The position numbers and the translations under genes were made by a program. The notes below the pieces were generated by a model that saw nothing but the letters and a program-made list of their open reading frames with translations, was not told the DNA's origin and made no database searches. A DNA stretch of 64,000 nucleotides from UBA2336 sp964404445 (GTDB lineage Bacteria > Bacteroidota > Bacteroidia > Cytophagales > Cyclobacteriaceae). Shown here piece after piece: positions 35,039 through 43,484 of the stretch (its first letter is position 1; the number at the start of each line of letters is the position of its first letter). Location: the NCBI GenBank assembly GCA_964404445.1, contig CAYOJW010000003.1:310001-374000 (forward strand), given 5' to 3'.

Positions 35039-35482
35039 TTATCTGCTTTCCATTTTGTCATAAATCTCTCCTGTATTAGCATCTAAAACATATCTAAAAT
35101 TTCCTGCGTAAACTTCCAGCAACTCTTTACCTTTAAATTTCTCAATGTACTTTGTGTAATGTTCAGTGCTAACAAAATCTTCCTCTTTTTTCAATTCTGG
35201 AATGATCCGTCCAAAACCCACAACGTTATTGTTTGAAAACTTCCACCTTAACATTCCATCAAAATTATAGCATAACAACTCGCTGGGATTGTTTTTACAT
35301 CTTTCTTTCCATATCTGATGTGTTTCGACTTTGTTCCAATTTAAACCCACCTCAGATGGGCTGGTACTAAAAATTATAGATTTCTCTGTACTTAATACTT
35401 TATCAATAGTTGTTTCAATAGGAAAGGAAATTAGTTGCTCGCCAATTCTTATTTTATTATTTGCTATTATTGAGTATAACAT
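35039..35482 (-). CDS. Orphan probable immunity protein
   Basis: 147 residues, no signal peptide, no membrane segment, acidic and aromatic-rich (VGLNWNKVETHQIWKERC, YNFDGMLRWKFSNNN, VYAGNFRYVLDANTGEIYD). I do not recognise the family. It begins 10 bp after the stop codon of a truncated toxin-like coding tail on the same strand, exactly where an immunity gene is expected, which is the basis of the call. Base composition is AT-richer than the surrounding core genes. Alternative: an unrelated small cytoplasmic protein. Confidence 0.6.
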   Translation of the reverse strand: MLYSIIANNKIRIGEQLISFPIETTIDKVLSTEKSIIFSTSPSEVGLNWNKVETHQIWKERCKNNPSELLCYNFDGMLRWKFSNNNVVGFGRIIPELKKEEDFVSTEHYTKYIEKFKGKELLEVYAGNFRYVLDANTGEIYDKMESR

Positions 35483-35492
35483 AAAGTTTAGT

Positions 35493-35622
35493 TTAGATAA
35501 TCAGAGATATTACCTATGGGTTTAAACCAACTTTTTGGTATTGCAGAATTATCCCTAATTTCAAACTGTATAGCACCTCCAGGTTGATGAGCTTGCCCAG
35601 GCCAATCCTGTGGTCTTAATCC
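35493..35622 (-). pseudogene. Truncated C-terminus of a polymorphic-toxin-like protein
   Basis: An open stretch of 43-44 codons without its own start reads GLRPQDWPGQAHQPGGAIQF, then EIRDNSAIPKSWFKP and IGNISDYLN before a stop. The end GQ-x(2)-QPGG-x-IQF resembles the closing strands of TNT-like NAD glycohydrolase toxin domains (GQPGGGIQY-type). Upstream the frame runs straight into a copy of the hairpin repeat and meets stop codons, so the rest of the gene is gone. The downstream orphan gene would be its immunity partner. The family match is by eye and short. Confidence 0.5.
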
Positions 35623-35658
35623 CCATCAACGTCACCCGCCTCGGGGACGTTGATGATT
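35617..35658. repeat. Single-hairpin copy of the paired-hairpin repeat
   Basis: Identical to the first 42 bp of the 131-bp copies: one complete hairpin (CATCAACGTC with GACGTTGATG) without the AT-rich middle or the second hairpin. It separates the vapD gene from the truncated toxin tail and marks where that gene was broken. Confidence 0.8.
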
Positions 35659-35683
35659 GCTCACCAACAACGGTACAGAATTT

Positions 35684-35968
35684 CTACTTATTGCTTTCTT
35701 TGAACATTGGTGTAAAGTCAGACCAATCTTCAATCCGGAAAGCCCTAATATCACGAACAGATTTTTTGAACCAATCTATTTTATTAAGTGCGTTCATAGC
35801 CATTGTTACAGCCATAAGGCTTTCTTCAGTAATGTATGTACTCCCTTGTATCCAATAGAAGTCATGCTCACCTAATATTCTCTTTATTTCGGAATAGGCA
35901 CTATGATATTGTTCACCATAATGCGTTTTCAAATCCGAAATAACCATATCAAAGGCTATTGCGTACAC
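35684..35968 (-). CDS. vapD: VapD family endoribonuclease
   Basis: 94 residues, the normal VapD size. The family signature is clear: MYAIAFDMVISDLKTHYG at the start, AYSEIKRILGEHDFYWIQGS, then VTMAMNALNKIDWFKKSVRD and IRAFRIEDWSDFTPMFK at the end. VapD is a Cas2-fold ribonuclease that cuts mRNA and acts as a toxin in some bacteria and a persistence factor in others. Its start lies 13 bp inside the end of a small upstream gene, as in vapXD toxin-antitoxin pairs. Not a CRISPR Cas2: there is no array or cas1 near. Confidence 0.9.
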   Translation of the reverse strand: MYAIAFDMVISDLKTHYGEQYHSAYSEIKRILGEHDFYWIQGSTYITEESLMAVTMAMNALNKIDWFKKSVRDIRAFRIEDWSDFTPMFKESNK

Positions 35969-36150
35969 ACCGCACTATCTAAGAGTTTAAACATATCTTC
36001 TCTTTCAAAGAAGGTTTCCCCGTCATCGGCTTTGGCAGTAATCACAATGCCCACATAAGGGTTTTTCTCAATCTCTATAACGGTAGCTTCTATCCAATCT
36101 GGTCTTCCCGTAACCTGGGGAGAAATCAAAACTCTGTCGTTTGTTTTCAT
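35956..36150 (-). CDS. Small upstream partner of VapD (VapX-like position)
   Basis: 64 residues from the ATG giving MKTNDRVLISPQVTG; TTG and GTG codons 5-6 positions earlier are possible. Strand-rich sequence (WIEATVIEIEKNPYVGIVI, GETFFEREDMFKLL) suggests a small barrel, like an SH3- or KOW-like fold. It overlaps vapD by 13 bp on the same strand and has the size of known VapX antitoxins, but I cannot show sequence similarity to them. The antitoxin role is inferred from position. Confidence 0.65.
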   Translation of the reverse strand: MKTNDRVLISPQVTGRPDWIEATVIEIEKNPYVGIVITAKADDGETFFEREDMFKLLDSAVCTQ

Positions 36151-36194
36151 GACGCTAAATTTCACCAAATATACGAATTAGGCTTGTTTTGCAA

Positions 36195-36325
36195 TAATCC
36201 CCATCAACGTCACCCGCCTCGGGGACGTTGATGATTTGGAAAGATTGTGTAGGCTTGCTTAATTGTGAGAGATTAAATTTGTTGTTAAAAGCATCAACAT
36301 CCTCTGCGAGTGACGTTGATGGGGT
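36195..36325. repeat. 131-bp paired-hairpin repeat, right copy
   Basis: Same as the left copy in length and orientation; the one difference noticed is CATCAACATCC for CATCAACGTCC in the second hairpin. The two copies are direct repeats bounding the toxin-tail, immunity and vapD segment. It ends about 30 bp before the start of the next plus-strand gene. Confidence 0.85.
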
Positions 36326-36358
36326 AAAAAGAGTAAATAAATGTAAAGAATAAACAAC

Positions 36359-36889
36359 TTGAAAAAAAGTTTGACACTATTGCTAATCATCGGACTTGCA
36401 CCTTTAATCGGTGGACTTTACGGCATCTTGCACGACCAATTGACTTATACGATTTCACCAGAGTATTACACAAAATTCAAGTTTTATCAATTTGGATTTA
36501 TGGACTTGGGAAATGAAGCGATTTTTCCGAACCCACGATTAGAAGTTTCAGCAGTTGGGTTTATGGCAACTTGGTGGATGGGACTTCCAATTGGAATGAT
36601 TCTCGGACTTGTTGGCTTAGTTCATAAAGACAGCAAACAAATGTTTCGTGCGACAATGAAAGCAATTATTGTAACAGTTTTCATTGCCTTTGTGACAGGA
36701 CTTGTTGGACTTGCTTACGGCAAACTTTATCTCGCTGAAACAGGAGTAAATTGGTGGTTGCCCGACAACTTAATCGACACAAAGAATTTTATTGCAGTTG
36801 GTTCAATGCACAACTTCAGTTACTTGGGTGGTTTGATAGGACTAATTGCAGGGATAATTTATAGCGTAAGACAAAAACGAATGGGTTAA
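36359..36889 (+). CDS. Membrane protein of unknown function, TTG start
   Basis: 176 residues with four hydrophobic segments (about 5-24, 68-90, 103-125 and 150-170), including ATWWMGLPIGMILGLVGLV and GGLIGLIAGIIYSV. I do not recognise the family. The start is TTG, since the only nearby upstream ATG is followed at once by a stop codon. Codon use is AT-rich (GGA, CTT and ACA preferred) and unlike the flanking core genes, which suggests transfer together with the neighbouring island. Confidence 0.7.
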   Translation: MKKSLTLLLIIGLAPLIGGLYGILHDQLTYTISPEYYTKFKFYQFGFMDLGNEAIFPNPRLEVSAVGFMATWWMGLPIGMILGLVGLVHKDSKQMFRATMKAIIVTVFIAFVTGLVGLAYGKLYLAETGVNWWLPDNLIDTKNFIAVGSMHNFSYLGGLIGLIAGIIYSVRQKRMG

Positions 36890-36947
36890 AAAGATTTCCC
36901 CCGCGTCCGCTTGTGCCATGATCTCAGTAGGGGAGTGTACGAGTTTC

Positions 36948-38978
36948 TTATTCGCCTGCCAATTGCTTCAGCGCATCATCAACCGTGGAAACGGGAAGCT
37001 TGCAGGTTTTGTTAATGCAAACATAAATTGTGGTTTGATCGGGGTCAGTAAGTTTTCCCTGCAACAACGGAAGCGTACTGGTATGGTGCGCACCCATTAC
37101 CATTGAAAAAGGCTGATACTGTTTTCTAAAAGATCGTTTTTGATTAAGACAATTGGCTCCGGTAAAAACAACTTCGGCCAGCGTGTGATTGATTTCACTC
37201 AGCACAATACCCCAGTAAGCCATGTACTCAGGCTCTTGCGAGATTAAATGACTAAGATTTTGGGTAATGTGTTCGGCTAAGTTTTTCCATGTGTCACTGT
37301 CGAGTAATGTGCCCAGCCGATACAGGTTTTGTACCATCACGGCATTTGATGAGGGTATTACATTATCAAAAACTTCTTTTTTGCGGGCGATCAGTGTTTC
37401 AGCTTGCGCACTGGTAAAAAAGAAAAACGATTCGTGTGCATCGTAAAAATTTTCCAGTACGTATTCGGTTAATGTATCGGCTTTTGTAAGCCATGCCTCG
37501 TTAAACGTAGCTTCGTATAATTTCAGGTAAGCCTGTATCACAAAAGCGTAATCGTCTAAGAAACCTTCGGTATGGCTGGTTTTGTTTTTAAACGACCGGT
37601 AAATTTTCTGCCCTTTGCATAGATGCTTCTCTAAAAACTGCATAGCCAATAAAGCGCTCTGCAAAAAGCGCGGTTCACCGAAAGCGTGGTAAGCATCAAC
37701 CAAACCGGTAATGGTCATGGCGTTCCAGCCGGCTACTATTTTATCATCCAATCCGGGTTTAATTCTTTTTTCGCGTACCGGTAATGCGGCCAGCTTAACG
37801 GAGGCGAGCGACCGCTCAAACTCGGCTTCGCCTATGTTGTAACGATCTAACAGTGTTTGAACGTTGTGGTGTCGTTTTAAAATATTATTTCCGTGTTCCC
37901 AGTTACCTTCCGGGGTAATCTCAAAGAATTCGGCAAACAGGTTGCGGTATTTGGGCGCGATCAGGTTTAATAGCTCGGAGTAATTCCAGGTGTAATACTT
38001 GCCTTCAACGCCTTCGCTGTCGGCATCGAGTGCCGAATAAAACCCGCCTTCATCGTGTGTCATCTCACGCAACAGCCAGTCGTAGGTTTCAACGACAATA
38101 CTTTTAAAATATTCATCTTTTGATACTGCGTAAGCCTCGCTGTACAGCGAGAGAAGCTGAGCATTGTCGTACAACATTTTTTCAAAGTGCGGAACAAACC
38201 ACTGCCCGTCAACCGAGTAACGTGCAAAGCCTCCGCCAAGTTGGTCGTACATGCCGCCTTCGCCAATGTTGCGTAGTGTAAACAACGTATGCGCTAACGC
38301 TTGCCGGTTGTTGGTGATGTGCGCGTAACGCAACATCCATAGCCAGATGGCCGGCATGATAAACTTCGGGGCGCGGTCTAAACCGCCCCGCACTTTATCG
38401 AACTTTTTTTCGAGTTGCCCATACATGGTATGCAGCAATGTGGTGAAATTTTCTTCGTCCGATTTTCGTTGATACTGTTTCACCCCCTGATTAGCCAAAT
38501 GTTGCGTTAAGCTTTCGGCTGATGCCAGAATATCGGCTTTACGGTTTTGGTAGGCGGTGTTGATGTTAGTCAATACCTGTACCCACACCTGTGACGAAAA
38601 ATATGTTCCGCCAAAGAACGGTTTCTGGTCGGGCGTGAGAAAAACATTTAGCGGCCAGCCGCCATTTACACCTAATGCCTGAGCGGCATCCATGTATAAC
38701 TGATCAATGTCGGGGCGCTCTTCACGGTCAACTTTAATGCACACAAAAAAGCTGTTCATCACCTCGGCAATGTGTTCCTGCTCGAACGATTCGCGCTCCA
38801 TTACATGGCACCAGTGGCAGGACGAATACCCAATGCTGACTAAAATGATTTTGTCTTCTGCTTTTGCTTTTTCAAGGGCTTCCGTTCCCCATTCAAACCA
38901 ATCGACCGGGTTGTGCGCGTGTTGTAATAAATACGGGCTGGTGGCGTGGATAAGCCGGTTAGTGTGTTTATCGTGCAT
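36948..38978 (-). CDS. YyaL-type thioredoxin-domain protein (DUF255)
   Basis: 676 residues, full length for the YyaL/spermatogenesis-associated protein 20 family. The N-terminal thioredoxin-like domain has NPVDWFEWG and the redox pair C54/C57 (SSCHWCHVMERESFE). The remainder is an (alpha/alpha)6 barrel related to N-acylglucosamine 2-epimerases (GGMYDQLGGGFARYSVDG, VPHFEKMLYDNAQLL, DADSEGVEGKYYTW). Its biochemical role is not established. It overlaps the GSCFA gene upstream by 11 bp, so the two are coupled. Confidence 0.92.
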   Translation of the reverse strand: MHDKHTNRLIHATSPYLLQHAHNPVDWFEWGTEALEKAKAEDKIILVSIGYSSCHWCHVMERESFEQEHIAEVMNSFFVCIKVDREERPDIDQLYMDAAQALGVNGGWPLNVFLTPDQKPFFGGTYFSSQVWVQVLTNINTAYQNRKADILASAESLTQHLANQGVKQYQRKSDEENFTTLLHTMYGQLEKKFDKVRGGLDRAPKFIMPAIWLWMLRYAHITNNRQALAHTLFTLRNIGEGGMYDQLGGGFARYSVDGQWFVPHFEKMLYDNAQLLSLYSEAYAVSKDEYFKSIVVETYDWLLREMTHDEGGFYSALDADSEGVEGKYYTWNYSELLNLIAPKYRNLFAEFFEITPEGNWEHGNNILKRHHNVQTLLDRYNIGEAEFERSLASVKLAALPVREKRIKPGLDDKIVAGWNAMTITGLVDAYHAFGEPRFLQSALLAMQFLEKHLCKGQKIYRSFKNKTSHTEGFLDDYAFVIQAYLKLYEATFNEAWLTKADTLTEYVLENFYDAHESFFFFTSAQAETLIARKKEVFDNVIPSSNAVMVQNLYRLGTLLDSDTWKNLAEHITQNLSHLISQEPEYMAYWGIVLSEINHTLAEVVFTGANCLNQKRSFRKQYQPFSMVMGAHHTSTLPLLQGKLTDPDQTTIYVCINKTCKLPVSTVDDALKQLAGE

Positions 38979-39954
38979 CGTGAAGTTGTGCTTGTACCGA
39001 GGCTATTTCTTCTTCAACAGATACGGTGTTTTTTAGTTCCTGTAACTGAACTAACAGCGTGCGCAAAAATTGTTGGTGCGATTCGCTTTGGGCATGAAAG
39101 GGCTTGTGGTGTAAGGCGTTGCGAACAGGTTGCCATATTTTTAAAAATGCTTTGGCAGGATCGCTGAAATAGCTTTCGGTAAATTTTTGCCAGATGTATT
39201 CTTCGGCAACAGCCGAGGGGTGAAGCATATCGGATTTGTAAAACCGGTAATCGCGCAAATCATCGAGCATAATTTCGTAAGCCGGAAAATAAAATGTGTC
39301 CGCGTGTGTTTCAGTAAGCGTGTGGCAGGCCGAACGTAAAATAGCTTTGCTCAAACTGTTTACGGGCAGCGTGTCTTTAATATGCCGCACGGGGCTAATG
39401 GTAAGGATGATCTTGCAATGGGGATTGATGGTTTTTAAATCCCTATAAAACCCTTCAAACGATTCAAGGATTTTCTTTTCGGTTAAAATTTCTTTTCTGA
39501 AGTTGTTGCCGCTAACCTTATGGCAATTCGCTACAATCTCGTGGGTATCTGTTCGCTCATATACTACCGAAGTTCCGTAGGTGAGAATAATCCATTGAGC
39601 TGTTTTTAGAACCGTATGGGTTTGGTCAATGGCTTGTCGGATGTTTGCATCAACCGTTGATTTTTCGGGTGACGAGAACGATGAATGAAAATCGTAATGA
39701 AAAAACAGATCATTGTGCCGGTGGTAGGTGTGATCGGCCGGATGACTGTTTTGCAACGCTATGCGCAACAGTTTATGGATGGAGTAAGGATTATAAACCG
39801 TGCCAAATGGGTTGGTGCATACCGTAAACTTGTTGTCGTGCAGTTTGGTGCCGATGGCATCCGAAAAACAGGAGCCAAGCGTGAGCACTCCATCGTACAG
39901 CCCGATAAGGTTGTCCGCTTTTTCAACGTGTAGTTCGGTGCGGAAACTTTGCAT
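38968..39954 (-). CDS. GSCFA domain protein (SGNH hydrolase-like)
   Basis: 328 residues. The family's defining motif is at 27-30 (LTLGSCFSDAIG), followed by NPFGTVYNPYSI. Later blocks are IILTYGTSVVYERTD, ILTISPVRHI and DLRDYRFYKSDMLHPSAVAEEYIW, the last giving the expected Asp-x-x-His-type pair. GSCFA proteins are related to SGNH esterases; substrates are unknown. It is 2 bp after the transglutaminase gene and overlaps the YyaL gene, so it belongs to the same transcription unit. Confidence 0.93.
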   Translation of the reverse strand: MQSFRTELHVEKADNLIGLYDGVLTLGSCFSDAIGTKLHDNKFTVCTNPFGTVYNPYSIHKLLRIALQNSHPADHTYHRHNDLFFHYDFHSSFSSPEKSTVDANIRQAIDQTHTVLKTAQWIILTYGTSVVYERTDTHEIVANCHKVSGNNFRKEILTEKKILESFEGFYRDLKTINPHCKIILTISPVRHIKDTLPVNSLSKAILRSACHTLTETHADTFYFPAYEIMLDDLRDYRFYKSDMLHPSAVAEEYIWQKFTESYFSDPAKAFLKIWQPVRNALHHKPFHAQSESHQQFLRTLLVQLQELKNTVSVEEEIASVQAQLHDAR

Positions 39955-39956
39955 AC

Positions 39957-40910
39957 CTATTGTTGCATCTGCATTTCCTGAAACCTGCGGAAAGAATTTT
40001 GCGAATACGAAACCTGCGGTTGGGGTACCGGTATCTCTGAGGTGTCACCGTTATCGATCATCCCGTCTTCGTACTCAACCGATACAGAAACCTCCAGCGT
40101 ATGATTTGACGTGCCGCGATACGTTCCTTTAACAGGCGAACAATCCGAAAAATTTTTGCCAACCGCTAACCGAACGTGGGTTTCGTTTACCAGAACATTG
40201 TTGGTAGGGTCAATGCCTAACCATCCGTAATCCGGGATGTACGCTTCAACCCATGCGTGGGTCGCACCTTCACCACGCATACCGTTTTTATGCGGACATA
40301 TATAACCGCTTACATAGCGTGCCGGTATTTTAAACTTGCGCAACAGGGTTAACAATACGTGTGCAAAATCCTGGCATACGCCCGATTGGAGTTTCCAGAT
40401 TTCATCGATGGTCGATTCAACCGTAGTGATCCCTTTTTTGTAGGTAAAATTTTTGTAGATGTATGTGCAAAACAGATTGGCTAATTCTAACGGTGTTTTA
40501 TCGTTGAACTCCTGTTGCATAATCAGTTCTTCTATTTCAGGCAGCGATTCAGATTTGGAAACTTTCAGGAAATCCATGTACGGCACCTGGTGGGTAATCG
40601 AATCGTAAAACTTCCATTGATCTTCTTTTGAAAGATTTACGGCTGGCATATTTTTGTTTTTGGTAACCACGACTAACTTCGAGTCGATCACCAACTCGTT
40701 GTGTGGTTTAGTGTGGGTAAAAGTACCTACTTCGTTTCCGTAATAATCCTGATGTATTTCTACTTCGGGGTTACCGCTAATCTGAATGGCGTGTTGCAGA
40801 ACTTCCTGGTAAGTATCTTTGATCGGGTATAGAATAATCTGGTTGGCGCTGTCGCGCACGGGCACCTCGTACGAATACCGGGTGATGTGCCTGATTTTAA
40901 ACTTAGACAT
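39957..40910 (-). CDS. Transglutaminase-like protein with N-terminal beta domain
   Basis: 317 residues. Residues about 1-85 form the bacterial transglutaminase-like N-terminal region (IRHITRYSYEVPVRDSANQI). The catalytic domain has C179 (LQSGVCQDFAHV), H218 (GATHAWVEAYIP) and D234 (WLGIDPTNN), a complete papain-like triad. The C-terminus is Gln-rich. Proteins of this type usually cut or transfer peptides rather than cross-link. It lies 12 bp after the alpha-E gene; the ATP-grasp, alpha-E and transglutaminase trio is conserved in many bacteria. Confidence 0.93.
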   Translation of the reverse strand: MSKFKIRHITRYSYEVPVRDSANQIILYPIKDTYQEVLQHAIQISGNPEVEIHQDYYGNEVGTFTHTKPHNELVIDSKLVVVTKNKNMPAVNLSKEDQWKFYDSITHQVPYMDFLKVSKSESLPEIEELIMQQEFNDKTPLELANLFCTYIYKNFTYKKGITTVESTIDEIWKLQSGVCQDFAHVLLTLLRKFKIPARYVSGYICPHKNGMRGEGATHAWVEAYIPDYGWLGIDPTNNVLVNETHVRLAVGKNFSDCSPVKGTYRGTSNHTLEVSVSVEYEDGMIDNGDTSEIPVPQPQVSYSQNSFRRFQEMQMQQ

Positions 40911-40922
40911 TGTGGTTGTTGC

Positions 40923-41858
40923 TTAACTGTACGCAAAGTAATGCTCATTTAACGCATTACCAATGGCTGACAGGTCGTTGTTTAATTCGGTTAAAAATTT
41001 ATGCAGCCCCTGTTCCGAAATCATATCCATATTCGAGTACCGGATTTTGCTATACAAACGCCCGATCATAAAGCGGATATGGTCAAAGTCCTGACTGTTA
41101 CTGCTTTCGCGTAAACGCTCGAAATACCGGTCGAGCCGGGTTACCGAATATAATATCGAACGCGGATAGTCGCTGTTAAAAACGATCAGTTCAACAACAT
41201 TACGTGCTTCAAAGCCCGAGCGGTATGTTTTTAAATATAAAGCATAGCCTGAAATGGATAGCAAGAGGTATTTCCAGTAAGTAATGTCGGCAGTTTTGTT
41301 CAGGTCGTACGACAAATCACTGAACTTAACATCTAAAATATCGGCCGCTTGTGTGGCGCGTTCTAAGTACATACCGATATTCATAAAGTTTAAACCCTCA
41401 CCCCGAAACATGGTTAACTCGGCTATGCCGTAATATGCCATAGCCCGGCCAATGAGCATATCAAGTGTGGTTATCGGGTCTTGTGTTTGCAGCGCCAGCG
41501 CCAGCCGGTCGTCACGAACAATGTGATAGAATTCGTTGAGGCTCTGCCACAATTCGTTGCTGATGTTATCCTGCACCGACCGCGCATTTTCGCGCGCACG
41601 TGTTACTAATGTAACAACGGCATTCGGGCTTTCTCGGTCGGTAATCATATAATGTAATACCTGCCGGGTGTTTTTTTCCATCCGTGCAATTTCTTCTTCC
41701 TCTAAATAGGTGAAGATTTTGAGCACCGGCCGCCAGGTAAAATTACTGGCATCGTCCTGAGCCGAGGCGTAGTTTACCTTGAGCATACGCAACATGCTAT
41801 CGGTGCGTTTAACGTAACGCGACATCCAGTATAACGAATCAGCAACGCGACTTAACAT
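40923..41858 (-). CDS. Alpha-E domain protein
   Basis: 311 residues, almost entirely helical, with the family opening MLSRVADSLYWMSRYVKRTD and the later blocks VQDNISNELWQSLNEFY and NMGMYLERATQAADIL-like (MNIGMYLERATQAADIL). Alpha-E domains (DUF403) are rich in conserved Glu and Arg and occur with a circularly permuted ATP-grasp enzyme and a transglutaminase, forming a predicted peptide-ligation system of unknown product. Here all three are adjacent and in the same direction. Confidence 0.93.
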   Translation of the reverse strand: MLSRVADSLYWMSRYVKRTDSMLRMLKVNYASAQDDASNFTWRPVLKIFTYLEEEEIARMEKNTRQVLHYMITDRESPNAVVTLVTRARENARSVQDNISNELWQSLNEFYHIVRDDRLALALQTQDPITTLDMLIGRAMAYYGIAELTMFRGEGLNFMNIGMYLERATQAADILDVKFSDLSYDLNKTADITYWKYLLLSISGYALYLKTYRSGFEARNVVELIVFNSDYPRSILYSVTRLDRYFERLRESSNSQDFDHIRFMIGRLYSKIRYSNMDMISEQGLHKFLTELNNDLSAIGNALNEHYFAYS

Positions 41859-41931
41859 TTATCATTTTTTTTAAACCAATATTTAACACCTAATCCCCAA
41901 GTCCTAATCCCTAAGTCCTAAAACCTAACAC

Positions 41932-43380
41932 CTAATTCGCCAGCACCCACGTGTCTTTACTTCCTCCGCCTTGCGATGAGTTCACAACCAGCGAGCCTTC
42001 TTTTAATGCTACACGGGTTAAACCGCCCGGCACAATTTCTATTCCGCTTGGCCCGCATAAAGCAAACGGTCGTAAATCAACCCTGCGGGGCTGTATTTTT
42101 CCGTTGATATAACACGGTGCCGAAGACAAGCTTATGGTTGGCTGGGCAATAAACTGACGGGGATCTTTTAATACTTCTTTTTTGTAGGCTTCCGCTTCTG
42201 CTTCGGTGGCGGCATGGCCCATCAGCATACCGTACCCGCCCGATTCGTTGGTTTTTTTAATCACCATCTTGTGGATGTTGCTGAACACGTATTCGCGTTC
42301 ATCTTCTTTCAGCAAGTGATAGGTTGGTACGTTCTTTAAAAGCGGTTCTTCGTTCAGGTAATACCGTATCATTTCCGGTACATACATATACGTTGCCTTG
42401 TCATCGGCCACGCCATTACCGGGCGCATTTACAATGGCTACGTTGCCTTTGCGGTAAGCCGATAAGATACCCGAAACCCCTAAGGCACTTTCGGGGTTAA
42501 ACACTAACGGATCGAGAAAATCATCGTCAACCCTGCGGTAGATCACATCTATTTGTTGTAACCCTGCGGTAGTTTTCATAAACACCCGGTGATTTTCAAC
42601 CACTAAGTCGCGGCCTTCTACCAACTCAACACCCATTAAACGCGCAAGGGTTGTGTGTTCGAAGTAAGCCGAGTTATACATACCGGGCGTGAGCAACACA
42701 ACGTTGGGATTATTTACCTGCCGGGGCGATAGTGAGATTAAATTCCGGTGAAGGATGTTCGGATACTGCGTTACCGGCAGCACGTTGTTTTGGGGAATGA
42801 GGTCGGGGAAAATGCGTTTGGTGATTTCCCTGTTTTCGATCATGTACGATACGCCCGAAGGTGTTCGCAAATTATCTTCCAGTACATAAAACGTTCCGTC
42901 ATGGTCGCGGATCAGGTCAATGCCGGCAATATGCACGTAAATATCGTGCGGTACATTTACGTTCTGCATCTCGCGCAGATAATGCGGGCAGGAGTAAACC
43001 ATATCAAACGGCACAATGCCGTCTTTCAGAATAAATTGTGCCGAATAAATATCTTTCAAAAAGAGATTGAGTGCCCGCAATCGCTGGCGAATGCCTGCCT
43101 CAATAAAGCTCCACTCTGTACCGGTAATGATGCGAGGTATAATATCGAACGGGAAAATTTTTTCGATACCTTCACCACTTGAATACACGGTAAACGTTAC
43201 GCCCTGGCTCATAAACAACCTGCGGGCAAGCTCTTCGTTTTTGGTAAGCTCGGATGCCGGTATGTTCGAAACGAAATCGTAAACTTTTTTATACGGATCG
43301 CGCACTGTTGCCTGATCGTACATTTCGTCCCAGGTGTTGGCGTTAGTCGTGTAATTATCGAATAGCGTGGTGGCTCTCAT
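41932..43380 (-). CDS. Circularly permuted type 2 ATP-grasp protein
   Basis: 482 residues from the ATG giving MRATTLFDNY; a frame open 26 codons further upstream has no family similarity. Motifs include YSSGEGIEKIFPFDIIPR, the binding segment RDHDGTFYVLEDNLRTPSGVSYMIENR, VDVIYRRVDDDFLDP-like (IDVIYRRVDDDFLDPLVF) and NAPGNGVADDKATYMYVPEMIRYYL. These are ATP-grasp ligases expected to add amino acids to a peptide or protein; no substrate is known. It heads the ATP-grasp, alpha-E, transglutaminase, GSCFA, YyaL run. Confidence 0.93.
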   Translation of the reverse strand: MRATTLFDNYTTNANTWDEMYDQATVRDPYKKVYDFVSNIPASELTKNEELARRLFMSQGVTFTVYSSGEGIEKIFPFDIIPRIITGTEWSFIEAGIRQRLRALNLFLKDIYSAQFILKDGIVPFDMVYSCPHYLREMQNVNVPHDIYVHIAGIDLIRDHDGTFYVLEDNLRTPSGVSYMIENREITKRIFPDLIPQNNVLPVTQYPNILHRNLISLSPRQVNNPNVVLLTPGMYNSAYFEHTTLARLMGVELVEGRDLVVENHRVFMKTTAGLQQIDVIYRRVDDDFLDPLVFNPESALGVSGILSAYRKGNVAIVNAPGNGVADDKATYMYVPEMIRYYLNEEPLLKNVPTYHLLKEDEREYVFSNIHKMVIKKTNESGGYGMLMGHAATEAEAEAYKKEVLKDPRQFIAQPTISLSSAPCYINGKIQPRRVDLRPFALCGPSGIEIVPGGLTRVALKEGSLVVNSSQGGGSKDTWVLAN

Positions 43381-43484
43381 CGGTTGCGACAGGGGTTGGT
43401 TCAGGTTACAAAAAACCAATATAACGATCTGTTTACCGTAATGCCCAAGTTTAGGCAATTTTTTCGCTGCAAACGAATGAAAAC

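Noticed and set aside
35684..35968. Cas2 of a CRISPR system
   Set aside because: VapD shares the Cas2 fold, but the sequence signature is that of VapD and there is no repeat array, cas1 or effector gene.
34871..36325. CRISPR array
   Set aside because: Three copies only, spaced by hundreds of bases and palindromic with an AT-rich centre; not regularly spaced direct repeats.
41875..41935. Tandem repeat of CCTAAT/CCTAAG words
   Set aside because: Irregular short units of varying length at a gene end; low complexity without a clear repeat period.
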